Source: Fidelibacterota bacterium (GTDB taxonomy: Bacteria; Marinisomatota; Marinisomatia; SCGC-AAA003-L08; GCA-002719095). Taken from it: DNA of 64,000 nt. Within the stretch, counting starts at the first letter, position 1, and each line of letters opens with the position of its first letter. Below are positions 17,493-27,070 of the stretch, one piece after another. Under the pieces are notes generated by a model. The model was given only the letters and a program-made list of their open reading frames with translations, made no database searches and was not told where the DNA came from. The DNA is taken from NCBI GenBank assembly GCA_002705575.1, contig PAHI01000042.1:1-64000 (forward strand). Reading direction: 5' to 3'. Made by a program: the position numbers and the translations under genes.

Positions 17493-18982
17493 TAAGTTTT
17501 ACTAAATAATATTATAACTGTAAAAATCTCCAACCTACCAAGAAGCATACAAAAAGAAGTAACCCATTTTGTAGAATCAGGCAGACTCGCCCAATTATTA
17601 AGAGGACCAATAACTCCTAAGCCTGGACCTATATTGCCTATAGAAGATGCTGATATTGATAATGAAGAAATAAAATCTGTGCCAGCAGTAAATGCTATCA
17701 TTAATGATAAAACCATAAATATAAAAATATAAACTAAATAAAAGCCTAAAACACTCTGAACTATATCATCAGAGACTTCTTTTTTGCCAATTTTTATAGG
17801 ATATACGCCATTAGGGTGAATCAATTTTCTTATAGTAGATCCTAAATATTTAAAAATTAACAATGTTCTAATTAATTTAATTCCTCCCGTCGTAGATCCT
17901 GCGCAGCCACCAATAAATAATAGAATAAATATTATTATTAAATTAAAATTACCCCATTCGAGATAATTAATGCCGCTAAAACCCGTAGTACTTAAAAAAG
18001 ATATAGCGTAAAATGCTGAACTCTCGAATTTTCCATAAGTAGTTAACGCTTGCCCATTACTTACGATATCTGCGTTATATATATTAGCAAAAAATATTAT
18101 AGTAATCAAAACAGATAGTGATGCATAAACTTTAAATTCTGGATTTTTCAAATAATCAAAACTCCCTTTGACTAAAAATAAAAAATGAAGAGTGAAATTA
18201 GTAGCAGATAAAAACATAAAAATAATAATTGTCCATGTTACAACAGGATGATTAAATGCAGAAATACTAGTATTATAAGTTGAAAAACCAGCTGTAGCAA
18301 TTGTACAAAAAGAATGACATAGAGAATGAAAAAAGTTTAACTTTTCTAAACCAAGAACTTTGCCTTCAACATACAAGACTATCGTCTCAACAACAATCAA
18401 TCCTATATATATAGCCCATAGATACTTTGCTGTTTGCTTAATTCTAGGAGTTAATTTGTCAGCGGTAGGACCGGCTACCTCAGCTTTAAATAACTGAACG
18501 CCTCCAAATCCCAAAAGAGGTAATATAGCAATACTAAAAACAATAATACCCATTCCACCAATAAACTGAGTAAAGCTACGCCAAAACAGTATTCCATGGG
18601 ACATACTATCCAAATCTTCAATAACACTTGCGCCTGTAGTTGTCAAACCTGACATTGACTCAAAAAAACAATCAATATAGTTCATACTGCCAGTAAAGTA
18701 ATAAGGTAACGCAGAAAAAGAAACCATAAAAATCCAACCTAAAGTAACTACAGCAAAACCATCTCTTACAGATAGTTCAGACTTCTTTTTTTTATAGGTA
18801 CCTAAAATTAACACAGTACCTGAAAAAATAGTAATAACCATAGATTTAATTAAAGCAAACAAATCACGCTTATAATTCAAATCATCATTATAGTATAATG
18901 ACCAGCTAATACTAAATATCATAGAAAAACCTAAAAATAAAAGAATAAAACCTATAACATTAACTACTAAGCGATAATTCAC
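17480..18982 (-). CDS. trkH: Trk potassium uptake channel subunit
   Basis: 500 aa integral membrane protein with about ten hydrophobic segments in the repeated M1-P-M2 pattern of the Trk/Ktr/HKT superfamily. The selectivity loops include MSGLTTTGASVIEDL, SLCHSFCTIATAGFSTYN, SFLSTTGFSGINY and SSIGNIGPGLG, each with the central glycine. The late GGCAGSTTGGIKLIR is characteristic of TrkH. It mediates K+ uptake together with the TrkA gating ring. Its ATG overlaps the trkA stop by 4 bp, so the two are translationally coupled. Confidence 0.94.
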   Translation of the reverse strand: MNYRLVVNVIGFILLFLGFSMIFSISWSLYYNDDLNYKRDLFALIKSMVITIFSGTVLILGTYKKKKSELSVRDGFAVVTLGWIFMVSFSALPYYFTGSMNYIDCFFESMSGLTTTGASVIEDLDSMSHGILFWRSFTQFIGGMGIIVFSIAILPLLGFGGVQLFKAEVAGPTADKLTPRIKQTAKYLWAIYIGLIVVETIVLYVEGKVLGLEKLNFFHSLCHSFCTIATAGFSTYNTSISAFNHPVVTWTIIIFMFLSATNFTLHFLFLVKGSFDYLKNPEFKVYASLSVLITIIFFANIYNADIVSNGQALTTYGKFESSAFYAISFLSTTGFSGINYLEWGNFNLIIIFILLFIGGCAGSTTGGIKLIRTLLIFKYLGSTIRKLIHPNGVYPIKIGKKEVSDDIVQSVLGFYLVYIFIFMVLSLMIAFTAGTDFISSLSISASSIGNIGPGLGVIGPLNNWASLPDSTKWVTSFCMLLGRLEIFTVIILFSKTYWRK

Positions 18983-20331
18983 CTCTGAAATAAATCCTCA
19001 ATTGTTCCTATATCTTTTGGTTTTGCAAAAAATAGCAACTCATCATCAATCTCAATTTTCACATTTTGACCTGGAATAATAATTTTATCAGACCTAATTA
19101 TTGCACATAAACTGACATTTTTAGGGATTCCGGATATACTATAATCTTCTTCTAAATACCTACAGTACTCTTCAACTTTTATTTCTATAGCTTCAATATC
19201 TAAATCTTCGTACCTTGAAATCTTTACATTTTCTTGTTCAGTTCTTATGTAATTTAATATTTCGTTTACAGCAGATATATTTTTACTAATGACAGTTCCT
19301 ACTCCTATTTTCTTTAAAACTTTATAATAATCTGTAGTTGTTATATGCATTATTATCTGCTTTACGCCATAATCTTTAACAATTAAACTTGATAATAAAT
19401 TCGTTTGCTCACTTTCAGTCGCAGCTATAAAGCAATCCATTCTAGATATTTCTTCCGCTTCTAAAAAATCAACATCCAATCCATCACCTGACAACATTAA
19501 TGTATCAGACAACTTAGAACTAAACTCTTTTGCTTTATTTGATTTTTTCTCAACTAATGTAACACTGTAATCAGTTTGCAAAGATTTCGCTAAAAGTCTA
19601 CCTATTTTACCACAGCCTAAGATCATTATATTTTTAATATCATAATTAGGATTGCCAGTCATTTTTTGTATTTCTGAAATATCTTCTGTACGTCCAACTA
19701 TATATATAAAATCATTTTTTTTATAAATTGTATCTGATGTAGGTATAAAACTTTCATCATCTCTATACACTAGAGCTAATTTATGTTGTATAAAAGGATT
19801 TGAAACTTCCACATCTTTTACAGTCCTTTCCACTATAGGAGAATTCTCTTCTAAATGAAATCCAATCATATTAATCTTTCCATCTTTAAATTCATGGACC
19901 TCATCTTCTGAACCTTTCTTTATAATATGCTCAATATCATTTTTTGCAGCCATCTCTGGATAGGTAACATAAGAAATATTAAAATCTAAAGGAGAAATTA
20001 TAGCATTTTTATGTATATACTCAGTATTTCTAAGTCGACAAATAATGTGTTTTGCTCCCATTTTAGATGAAATTTGAGAAGCTACGAGGTTAACCTCATC
20101 GATTCTAGTTAATGCCAATACATAATCGACTTCAAACATATCTATTTTAGAAAGTAGTCTTTGAGATGTGCAGTCTCCCTCAATCACTTTTGCATCGATT
20201 GTATTTCGTACTCTTAAACACTTTTGGGGATTAACATCGATTACAGTAATTTCATAATCTTCTTTACTTAGTGATTTAGCTATATTAAATCCAACTTCAC
20301 CTGCACCGATAATGACTATATTCAAACTCAC
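18979..20331 (-). CDS. trkA: Trk system potassium uptake regulatory subunit (RCK protein)
   Basis: 450 aa cytosolic protein with two RCK/TrkA-N modules. The first begins NIVIIGAGEVGFNIAKSL with a GxGxxG nucleotide motif, and the second begins IMILGCGKIGRLLAKSL near residue 230. Each is followed by a TrkA-C domain (about 140-220 and 370-450). It binds NAD(H)/ATP and gates TrkH. The gene is the first of the trkA-trkH-crotonase-lepA series, lying 80 bp beyond a strong terminator. Its promoter should therefore be in 20332..20410, where AT-rich sequence shows no unambiguous boxes. Confidence 0.94.
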   Translation of the reverse strand: MSLNIVIIGAGEVGFNIAKSLSKEDYEITVIDVNPQKCLRVRNTIDAKVIEGDCTSQRLLSKIDMFEVDYVLALTRIDEVNLVASQISSKMGAKHIICRLRNTEYIHKNAIISPLDFNISYVTYPEMAAKNDIEHIIKKGSEDEVHEFKDGKINMIGFHLEENSPIVERTVKDVEVSNPFIQHKLALVYRDDESFIPTSDTIYKKNDFIYIVGRTEDISEIQKMTGNPNYDIKNIMILGCGKIGRLLAKSLQTDYSVTLVEKKSNKAKEFSSKLSDTLMLSGDGLDVDFLEAEEISRMDCFIAATESEQTNLLSSLIVKDYGVKQIIMHITTTDYYKVLKKIGVGTVISKNISAVNEILNYIRTEQENVKISRYEDLDIEAIEIKVEEYCRYLEEDYSISGIPKNVSLCAIIRSDKIIIPGQNVKIEIDDELLFFAKPKDIGTIEDLFQR

Positions 20332-20410
20332 CTATTTATTCTCTAATAAAATCGTTATTTGATATATTATATGATATTTATAACAATTACAAATTATTAT
20401 TTAATTAAAT

Positions 20411-20443
20411 AAAAAAAGCCTCTTTTAATAAAAAAGAGGCTTT
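20411..20443 (-). terminator. rho-independent terminator of the T9SS-sorted protein gene
   Basis: A perfect 12-bp inverted repeat, AAAGCCTCTTTT (20415-20426) and AAAAGAGGCTTT (20432-20443), with loop AATAA. On the minus strand it is followed by a run of at least seven U (plus-strand A 20411-20417). It lies 39 bp past the stop of 20482..21210. It is the clearest terminator in the window. Confidence 0.92.
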
Positions 20444-20481
20444 AAAAAAAATTACAATAATCTTATCTTAAAATAAAATAG

Positions 20482-21210
20482 CTACTTTAATAATGTAATA
20501 GCTTGCTGAGCAATATCTCCATTTGACTCTAAACGCACCAAGTACATACCACTAGCAACTTGCTCACCGTTATCATTTTTACCATTCCAAGAAACAGTGT
20601 ACTGGTCTGCAATCTTATATTCAGAAACTAAAGTTTTAACTAATCTTCCTTGCATATCATAAACAAACAAAGAAACGTCTGAGTCAACGCTCACAGAATA
20701 ATCTATATTAGTTGATGGATTAAATGGATTTGGATAAGCACTAGATAATCCAAATTCATTAGGTGTTTGTGAAGACACTTCATATATAAAAGATCCTGGA
20801 TAATCCAACTGCTGGCCTACTCTATTTGCAAGCAAAATATTGTCAAATGTAATCGTACTACTTTGAGCATAATTATCTAAAAGAACTACATTTAATTCGG
20901 CAATTTCTAAAAACTGATTAGCTGAAGAGATTTTATTTAATTCATCACTGAACATTACAACTCTAACAAAACCAGGAGCTTTAACTCTACTAAATAAATT
21001 AACACCATTAACAAGAGAATTTGAATTAGATAAATCATCAACACTGATAATAGAGTGATCAAACCTTAAATCAAATTGAATGCCATAGACATCCTCTGAG
21101 CTATAAATACTTAATTTAGAATCATCATTAAAGGCCATTCCTTTAGTATTTAAAGCAACGGTAAAGGATAATATAGACAGAATTGAAATTATTGCGTTTA
21201 TTTTTTTCAT
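20482..21210 (-). CDS. secreted cohesin-like protein with T9SS type A sorting domain
   Basis: 242 aa. A signal peptide (1-27) is followed by a beta-rich domain (about 31-140): VYGIQFDLRFDHSIISVDDL, then FVRVVMFSDELNKISS and FLEIAELNVVL. This pattern resembles a cohesin-type jelly roll. The C-terminus (about 150-242) is a T9SS type A / FlgD-like sorting domain with YPNPFNPST (159-167), VYDMQGRLV and ASGMYLVRL. It should cross the outer membrane through the type IX system and be attached at the cell surface. AAGGAG precedes the ATG and a strong terminator follows the gene, so it is a single-gene unit, perhaps highly expressed. Its partner might be the dockerin hydrolase at 2881..4251 (inference). 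Confidence 0.82.
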   Translation of the reverse strand: MKKINAIISILSILSFTVALNTKGMAFNDDSKLSIYSSEDVYGIQFDLRFDHSIISVDDLSNSNSLVNGVNLFSRVKAPGFVRVVMFSDELNKISSANQFLEIAELNVVLLDNYAQSSTITFDNILLANRVGQQLDYPGSFIYEVSSQTPNEFGLSSAYPNPFNPSTNIDYSVSVDSDVSLFVYDMQGRLVKTLVSEYKIADQYTVSWNGKNDNGEQVASGMYLVRLESNGDIAQQAITLLK

Positions 21211-21318
21211 TTTAAAACTCCTTGTAATTTTATAAAAGCTTAATTGTTACATACCAAAATTAATTCTAATTAGTTAATAATACAAGTATTCCAAGTCACA
21301 TTTTTGTAACAAGTTATT

Positions 21319-22575
21319 TCAATCAACTTGTCTTTTTATAAAACCACCTAATTGTTCTATTTTATTCTCAATTCGCTCATATCCTCTATCTATATGATAT
21401 ATTCTTGATATGCTGCTTTGACCATCGGCTGCCAAAGCACCTAATATAAGAGACGCACTAGCTCTTATATCTGTTGACATAACTGGAGCTCCATTTAGTT
21501 TATTAACGCCATTAATATAAGCAACATTGTTTTTTAAATTAATATCAGCACCAAGTCTTACTAGTTCAGATATATGAGTAAATCTATCTTTGTAAATACT
21601 CTCTTTTACTGAACAAGAACCTCTAGCAATAGACATCAAAGACATCCATTGAGCCTGCAAGTCGGTAGGATACCCAGGAAATTCCTTGGTTTCCATATCT
21701 ACAGGATTAATTAATCCATCATACCTAATCCTTAAAATATCTTGATTAATAATATCGATTTTAGCTCCAGCTTCTAAAATCTTATCAATAACAATCTGCA
21801 AATGATTTGGAACAATATTCTTAATTAGAACATCGCCTTTAGTCATGAAAGCACCTATCATGAATGTACCAGCCTCAACTCTATCTGGGATAACTCTATA
21901 TTTAAATTCCTTTAAATCGCTTTTATTAGGCTTAATATACAAGTGGCTTGTTCCAACACCCTCTATTTCAACTCCTGTAATTTTTAAAAAGTTGCAAAGA
22001 TCAACAATCTCTGGTTCACATGCAGCGTTTTTTATCTCTGTGATACCTATTGCATTGCAAGCAGCCATAATAATATTTCCAGTAGCGCCTACACTTTTTT
22101 GCTTAAAACTAATACGTGCACCCTTTAACTTGCCTTTGCAAATAATATTTCCTTCAATCAAATCGACTTTAGCGCCCATCTTTTTTAAAGCCTCTATATG
22201 ATAATTAACTGGCCTAGGGCCCCATGCACATCCACCAGGAAGCGATATCAAAGCTTCATTAAATCTACTCATAAAAGGACCCAACATATAAAAAGAGGCT
22301 CTCATCGTTTTTACTAATTCATATGGAGCTTCAGGATTATCACAAAATCTAGAATCTATAATTAAAATATTTTTATTGAAATCCACCTTAGCTCCAGAAC
22401 CTTTTAAAATAGATATCATGGTTCTAGTGTCTCTCAAATTTGGAACATTTTTTATTTTATATATTGCAGGTTTTATAATTGTTGCAGCCATAATTGGAAG
22501 AACTGCATTCTTAGCGCCACTGATGCTAATCTCACCTTTTAAAGGAGTCCCACCTTTAATAATAAATTTATCCAT
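21319..22575 (-). CDS. murA: UDP-N-acetylglucosamine 1-carboxyvinyltransferase
   Basis: 418 aa. It catalyses the first committed step of peptidoglycan synthesis, PEP plus UDP-GlcNAc. The start MDKFIIKGG is typical, and SGAKNAVLPIMAATI binds substrate. The catalytic cysteine (Cys116) lies in PGGCAWGPRPVNYH, so the enzyme should be fosfomycin-sensitive in principle. EFPGYPTDLQAQ and the final ERIENKIEQLGG match the family. A TTG six bases upstream is closer to the AAGGGA motif and is an alternative start. The chosen ATG overlaps the recN stop by 8 bp. The identity is secure. Confidence 0.95.
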   Translation of the reverse strand: MDKFIIKGGTPLKGEISISGAKNAVLPIMAATIIKPAIYKIKNVPNLRDTRTMISILKGSGAKVDFNKNILIIDSRFCDNPEAPYELVKTMRASFYMLGPFMSRFNEALISLPGGCAWGPRPVNYHIEALKKMGAKVDLIEGNIICKGKLKGARISFKQKSVGATGNIIMAACNAIGITEIKNAACEPEIVDLCNFLKITGVEIEGVGTSHLYIKPNKSDLKEFKYRVIPDRVEAGTFMIGAFMTKGDVLIKNIVPNHLQIVIDKILEAGAKIDIINQDILRIRYDGLINPVDMETKEFPGYPTDLQAQWMSLMSIARGSCSVKESIYKDRFTHISELVRLGADINLKNNVAYINGVNKLNGAPVMSTDIRASASLILGALAADGQSSISRIYHIDRGYERIENKIEQLGGFIKRQVD

Positions 22576-24166
22576 TAGCAATTATTTCCCTTGCTTGTGA
22601 TATACTATGCCTGCTAATAGTTTTACCGCTCAACATTCTTGCAATTTCAAGCTCATGTTCATCATCTTCTAGTTTTCTAGATAATGAAATAACTCTTCCC
22701 TTATTTTCTTTTTTATATGATAGAAAATGTGCCGTAGATTTAGATGCTATCTGAGGAAGATGAGTGACAATAACCAACTGTTTTGAATCAGATAATCGGC
22801 GAAGCATATCTCCAACATTACTAGCAATAGCGCCTGAAATCCCTGAATCAACTTCATCAAAAACAAGAGTATTAATATTTTTTCCTTTTTGAAAGACCAA
22901 GTTAATTGCAAGCATAATTCTAGATATCTCTCCGCCAGAGGCTATTTGACTCAAAGGCTTGTACTCCTCACCTTTATTTGTTATAACATATATTTTACAA
23001 TCATCTAAACCTTTATCTCTATAGATATCTGTTTTTGAAAGTTTTATTTTAATTCTTGCGTCAGGCATACCCATATCTTTAAGGTAAAAATTAATTTTAT
23101 CGGACATTTTTTTTGAAGAAGATAACCTTATATCACTAACTTCTTTTGCTAATTTTAAAAATGAATTCTCAGTATCTAGCATTTGTTTTTTTAACAAATC
23201 CAGATTGTCATCAAAAGTCATCTGTGAATCATATTTTGATTTTAATTGTTTTTTATAATCAATTGCAGCTTTTATTGAGCCTCCATATTTTCTTTTAATT
23301 TCTTCATACTTAAGAATATCATCCTCTAAAGATAACAAATCATCAGAACTAAAATAATATTGACTTTCAATTATGGATGCATCGTCAATTATAGAATCCA
23401 CATTGAGCAAAACATCTTCAAGCCTTTCAACTATATCCTTTATTTTTTCATCCGTACCCTCATATAATCTTAGCTCTTTAATAAACTTACTAATTTTTAA
23501 ATTAATAGAATAATCAGAGCTATTATTTTGCTTTATAAAATCATTAAATATTTTTCTAACACTATTAGACTGAGTCATTCTTCTATATTCTTTACTCAAG
23601 GTATCTTCTTTTTCTTCATTTAAATCTATAGAATCTAATTCTTCTATCTGGTATTTATACAACTCATATCTATCTCTGTAATTATCAATATTTTTTAATA
23701 GATTTTGATACTTATCTTTATTTTCAATATAATCAAAGTATGCTTTTTGAATTTTCACTACAATATCTTTATTTAAAGCATATGTATCTAAAATATATAA
23801 GTGCTTAGATTCGTTTAAAAGATCATTAGAGTCATGCTGTCTTTGAAATTGTATATATGATTTAAATTTATCTAAAAAGTGACTTTTCGTAGATTTAATA
23901 CTATTGATAAAATAAAAAGACCTTCCATTTTTATTAATAAATCTTAAATCAATATCACCTTCCATAATAGCGCATATCTCAACCTCCTTGCTATTATCTC
24001 TGATCATTTTAGATGAAATTTTACCTCCAAACAATACATCAAGAGCTTTTATAATCAGAGATTTGCCTGAACCTGTATCACCCGTAATGACATTAAAGCT
24101 AGAATCGAAATTAATAACTAAATCATCAATTATAGCAAAATTTCTAATTTTAATTTTTTTTATCAA
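22568..24166 (-). CDS. recN: DNA repair protein RecN
   Basis: 532 aa SMC-like ATPase for double-strand-break repair. It begins KIKIRNFAIIDDL, has the Walker A motif GDTGSGKS (29-36), a long coiled-coil middle (about 150-370), the ABC signature LSQIASGGEISRIMLAI, and Walker B with VFDEVDSGISG, then VTHLPQIAS. The length is close to the usual 550 aa. Two terminal overlaps (with the VanZ-like gene and murA) place it in one operon with cell-wall and nucleotide-repair genes. RecN is often LexA-regulated, but no SOS box is evident within this operon's interior. Confidence 0.95.
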   Translation of the reverse strand: MIKKIKIRNFAIIDDLVINFDSSFNVITGDTGSGKSLIIKALDVLFGGKISSKMIRDNSKEVEICAIMEGDIDLRFINKNGRSFYFINSIKSTKSHFLDKFKSYIQFQRQHDSNDLLNESKHLYILDTYALNKDIVVKIQKAYFDYIENKDKYQNLLKNIDNYRDRYELYKYQIEELDSIDLNEEKEDTLSKEYRRMTQSNSVRKIFNDFIKQNNSSDYSINLKISKFIKELRLYEGTDEKIKDIVERLEDVLLNVDSIIDDASIIESQYYFSSDDLLSLEDDILKYEEIKRKYGGSIKAAIDYKKQLKSKYDSQMTFDDNLDLLKKQMLDTENSFLKLAKEVSDIRLSSSKKMSDKINFYLKDMGMPDARIKIKLSKTDIYRDKGLDDCKIYVITNKGEEYKPLSQIASGGEISRIMLAINLVFQKGKNINTLVFDEVDSGISGAIASNVGDMLRRLSDSKQLVIVTHLPQIASKSTAHFLSYKKENKGRVISLSRKLEDDEHELEIARMLSGKTISRHSISQAREIIANG

Positions 24167-24488
24167 AATATCTCTTTATTGTAATACCTAAACATAAACC
24201 AATAATATTAAAAATCAAATCCCAATGGTCAACATTCCTTCCAGATATTCTTTGAATTAGATACTCATCAATAAAAGGAATCATAAAAATCAATAAATAG
24301 CTTGAAATTCTCTTTTGAACAAAGCAAGCCTCAAACAAATAAGCTAAGCAAAAAAATTCAAATAAATGAATAAACTTATCGATACCCAAAACATGAATTC
24401 TTTTTACTGATGAAGATGGAATTAATGAAACACAAAAAATAAGACTAACATAAAAATAAAAAATACTTTTTTTATAATAGATCATCAA
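24150..24488 (-). CDS. VanZ-like small membrane protein
   Basis: 112 aa with four hydrophobic helices. SSVKRIHVLGIDKFIHLFEFFCLAYLFE carries the conserved D-K-x-x-H-x-x-x-(Y/F) pattern of the VanZ family, and FIDEYLIQRISGRNVDHWDLIFNIIGLCLG has the later E-x-x-Q-x-x-x-x-R-x-x-D-x-x-D signature. VanZ relatives in glycopeptide clusters confer low-level teicoplanin resistance, but chromosomal copies like this have no defined role. It overlaps both neighbours (17 bp each), a compact arrangement that implies translational coupling. Confidence 0.82.
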   Translation of the reverse strand: MMIYYKKSIFYFYVSLIFCVSLIPSSSVKRIHVLGIDKFIHLFEFFCLAYLFEACFVQKRISSYLLIFMIPFIDEYLIQRISGRNVDHWDLIFNIIGLCLGITIKRYFDKKN

Positions 24489-25998
24489 ACACTCTAGGTA
24501 TTAAATCAATAATATTACTAACAGTCATTACTTTTCTGGATATTTCACTATAATGTTTAATACTACATTGATTGTGAATATATACTGAAAGAATGGATGC
24601 ATCTTCAGTGCTATAGCCAATCGATATTAACCCTAGTATAATACCTGACAAAACATCTCCAGAGCCCGCGACAGCTAGTAAAGAATTTGAATTATTTTGA
24701 ATATATATTTTTTTACTTTTCCCAATTATAATTGTTGTAGGGCCTTTTAGAATCAAAACTCTTCCACCAAGTCTATGAATTATCTTTTTACAATCATCAA
24801 TCGGATTTTCAAAACTAAAATTGACGTCAGGGAATATTTTCTTAAATTCTCCATAATGAGGTGTTAATACACAGTTCTTTGGAAGATCGCTGATATCAAT
24901 ACACTTTTTATAAAGCGACACAAAAGCTGATGCATCTAAAACACATGGACAATCCATTGAACTTATATACTTTAGTGTTCTTGCAGTAAATTTAGCAGTC
25001 TCTAAATCATCACCAAGCCCAGGACCTATTAATAAGGGACCTCTTTTTTGAAATAAATCTAAATCTTTTATTATTTTAAAATCTGATTCTTTAAAAATCC
25101 CTTTATTGAAATTACCAACAGAGATATTAATAGCATCATAATTAACTTGTGAATAAATAGCATGCAATTTCTCAGGAATAACAGTATTAACATATCCTGC
25201 ACCAATATTTATTGCAGACTTAGAAGATATTATACCTGCTCCAATATATTTTTTTGAACCTACTATCATAGTACACAATCTATCATACTTATTCCTTAAA
25301 AGACTATCTTTTAAAATACGCTTTTTAATATCATCATTATTAACTATGAATGTATTTAATCCTTTAATCAAATTACCAACTTTAGGAAAAGCAATATCTA
25401 AGACTTTTGTTACAGGAAAAAATTCTTTCCCTTCATTAATAATATTTGCATTCTTGAAATATCCCATTGAAAGCACATACCTAGGATGACATATATTTCC
25501 ACCATACTTTGCCAAACCTGTATCGCAATCTAATCCAGAAGGTATGTCTATAGATATAATTTTTTTACTTTTAATTAAACTAATTACATCATTGTATTTA
25601 GTACCTATATTACGATTGAGACCAATTCCAAATATTCCATCAACAACCCAATCATAAAAAGAGACTTCCTTAGAATCTAATACATCTATTATGGTTGAAT
25701 CTTCTATCTTGTAATGTTTAGTAATATTTTTATTTTTAACTTTATTTAAAAAAAATATTCTAGAGTTAATACCGTAATACAAAAGGTAATAGTGCATGAC
25801 AAATGCATCTGCCCCATTATTTCCTTTGCCTGCTAAAACTAATACTCTCTGATTAAACGGATTATCTATATTTTCAACGAAATATTGAGCTGACAACTTT
25901 CCTGCGTTATTAATTAATTCTAAACTTGATATTATGCTTTGACTTTCACAAAGCTTATCAAGAAGTCTAGCTTCATATTTAGATAAAACAGGATCCAT
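24472..25998 (-). CDS. nnrDE: bifunctional NAD(P)H-hydrate repair enzyme (epimerase + dehydratase)
   Basis: 508 aa, a fusion of two repair activities for hydrated NAD(P)H. The N-terminal YjeF-N epimerase (about 1-215) has VLVLAGKGNNGADAFVMHYYL and DGIFGIGLNR followed by SIDIPSGLDCDTG. The C-terminal ADP-dependent dehydratase (about 225-508) has GPLLIGPGLGDD, VLTPHYGEF and the nucleotide-binding AVAGSGDVLSGIILGLI. This is the common bacterial fusion, of normal length. acpS lies 1 nt upstream, a frequent pairing. The combined gene symbol is a convenience, as fused copies are usually written nnrD or nnr. Confidence 0.93.
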   Translation of the reverse strand: MDPVLSKYEARLLDKLCESQSIISSLELINNAGKLSAQYFVENIDNPFNQRVLVLAGKGNNGADAFVMHYYLLYYGINSRIFFLNKVKNKNITKHYKIEDSTIIDVLDSKEVSFYDWVVDGIFGIGLNRNIGTKYNDVISLIKSKKIISIDIPSGLDCDTGLAKYGGNICHPRYVLSMGYFKNANIINEGKEFFPVTKVLDIAFPKVGNLIKGLNTFIVNNDDIKKRILKDSLLRNKYDRLCTMIVGSKKYIGAGIISSKSAINIGAGYVNTVIPEKLHAIYSQVNYDAINISVGNFNKGIFKESDFKIIKDLDLFQKRGPLLIGPGLGDDLETAKFTARTLKYISSMDCPCVLDASAFVSLYKKCIDISDLPKNCVLTPHYGEFKKIFPDVNFSFENPIDDCKKIIHRLGGRVLILKGPTTIIIGKSKKIYIQNNSNSLLAVAGSGDVLSGIILGLISIGYSTEDASILSVYIHNQCSIKHYSEISRKVMTVSNIIDLIPRVFDDLL

Positions 25999-25999
25999 T

Positions 26000-26374
26000 T
26001 TATACTAATTGCAATATTGTATTTGCAATAGCATAATTATTAGTATGAGAAATAGAAACTTTAAAATCCTTAATAATATCTTTATTAAAATTATTATTAA
26101 TAATTATGTACGGCTCACCATTATATTTGTTTAAAATCTCTATATTTTTAAAAAAAATATTATTAACTAAGCCAGCAGACATTAATGCTTTTTTAGCTGC
26201 CTCCTTTGCTGCAAACTTTCCAGAATAATGAATCGACCTTACCTTGATATCCTTTTTCTGTACAATATTTATTTCATTATTTGAGAAAACTCTACATAAA
26301 AAACTCAAATTATACTTTTTTCTAAGTAAATCTATTCTAGAAACATCCACAATATCAGTTCCAATAAACATCAT
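26000..26374 (-). CDS. acpS: holo-[acyl-carrier-protein] synthase
   Basis: 124 aa, normal for AcpS. It transfers 4'-phosphopantetheine from CoA to acyl carrier protein. The N-terminal GTDIVDVSRI carries the Mg-binding Asp, and GKFAAKEAAKKAL carries the second conserved Glu and Lys. VSISHTNNYAIA near the C-terminus replaces the usual VSISHE/D stretch. The chosen start could be the second Met. It overlaps the HAD gene by 4 bp and precedes nnrDE. The identity is secure. Confidence 0.93.
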   Translation of the reverse strand: MMFIGTDIVDVSRIDLLRKKYNLSFLCRVFSNNEINIVQKKDIKVRSIHYSGKFAAKEAAKKALMSAGLVNNIFFKNIEILNKYNGEPYIIINNNFNKDIIKDFKVSISHTNNYAIANTILQLV

Positions 26375-27057
26375 TTTTTATTTTCACTTTCTATATACTT
26401 TAAAATTTCAGATATATCATTTAAAACAACATCCGCACCTAAATTATCTAAAGACTGATTTGAGTTTCCATACTTTGCAAAAGCTGTTTGCATACCTACA
26501 TTTTTAGCACCACAAATATCTTTCTCGGGCCAATCTCCGACCATTATTGCTTCATTTGGATCAATCTTAAAATAATCTAATATCGTATAAAAGGGAACAC
26601 TAGAAGGCTTATAAGCTTTTGTATCATCATATGTTAAAACTTTATCAAATATGTGGTGTAAATTAACAGTGTAAAGCCTAGTCCACGCTTCTCTAATAGG
26701 GGCATCAGTTATCAATCCTAATTTTAGGCCTAACTTTGATAATTTTATCAAAGTATTATCAGCCTGACTATACGTCTTTAAAGATTTCTCTTTAGCCTTT
26801 CTATAGCTGACAATTCCTGCTGCTAATAACTTATAATCAACCTTATTGCAAACAGATACAATAAACTTATTTAAAACTTCCTGGTACTCATAACCTTCTT
26901 CTTCATAAATTTTAAAAATTTCTCTTTTCGCATCCTGATAAGATATATTAAGACCGGCTTCAATCATACCCATTATAGCAGAATCTACAGCTTGATTCTT
27001 CATATGCATAAAATCTATTAAAGTATTATCTAGATCAAATATTACAGCTTTTATCAT
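26371..27057 (-). CDS. HAD-family phosphatase
   Basis: 228 aa haloacid-dehalogenase hydrolase. Motif I is FDLDNTLIDF at the N-terminus, with the nucleophile Asp and acid Asp. Motif II is LGLITDAP, and motifs III/IV are KPSSVPF and MVGDWPEKDICGAKNVG. An alpha-helical cap lies between I and II (about 20-95). It resembles phosphoglycolate-phosphatase or YjjG-like nucleotidase subfamilies, but the substrate cannot be determined. It sits between the TPR protein (13 bp upstream) and acpS. Confidence 0.87.
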   Translation of the reverse strand: MIKAVIFDLDNTLIDFMHMKNQAVDSAIMGMIEAGLNISYQDAKREIFKIYEEEGYEYQEVLNKFIVSVCNKVDYKLLAAGIVSYRKAKEKSLKTYSQADNTLIKLSKLGLKLGLITDAPIREAWTRLYTVNLHHIFDKVLTYDDTKAYKPSSVPFYTILDYFKIDPNEAIMVGDWPEKDICGAKNVGMQTAFAKYGNSNQSLDNLGADVVLNDISEILKYIESENKK

Positions 27058-27070
27058 AAATCAAAAACGT

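Noticed and set aside
21845..22201. 118-codon plus-strand frame opposite murA
   Set aside because: It lies entirely within the murA coding region on the other strand and lacks its own start signals.
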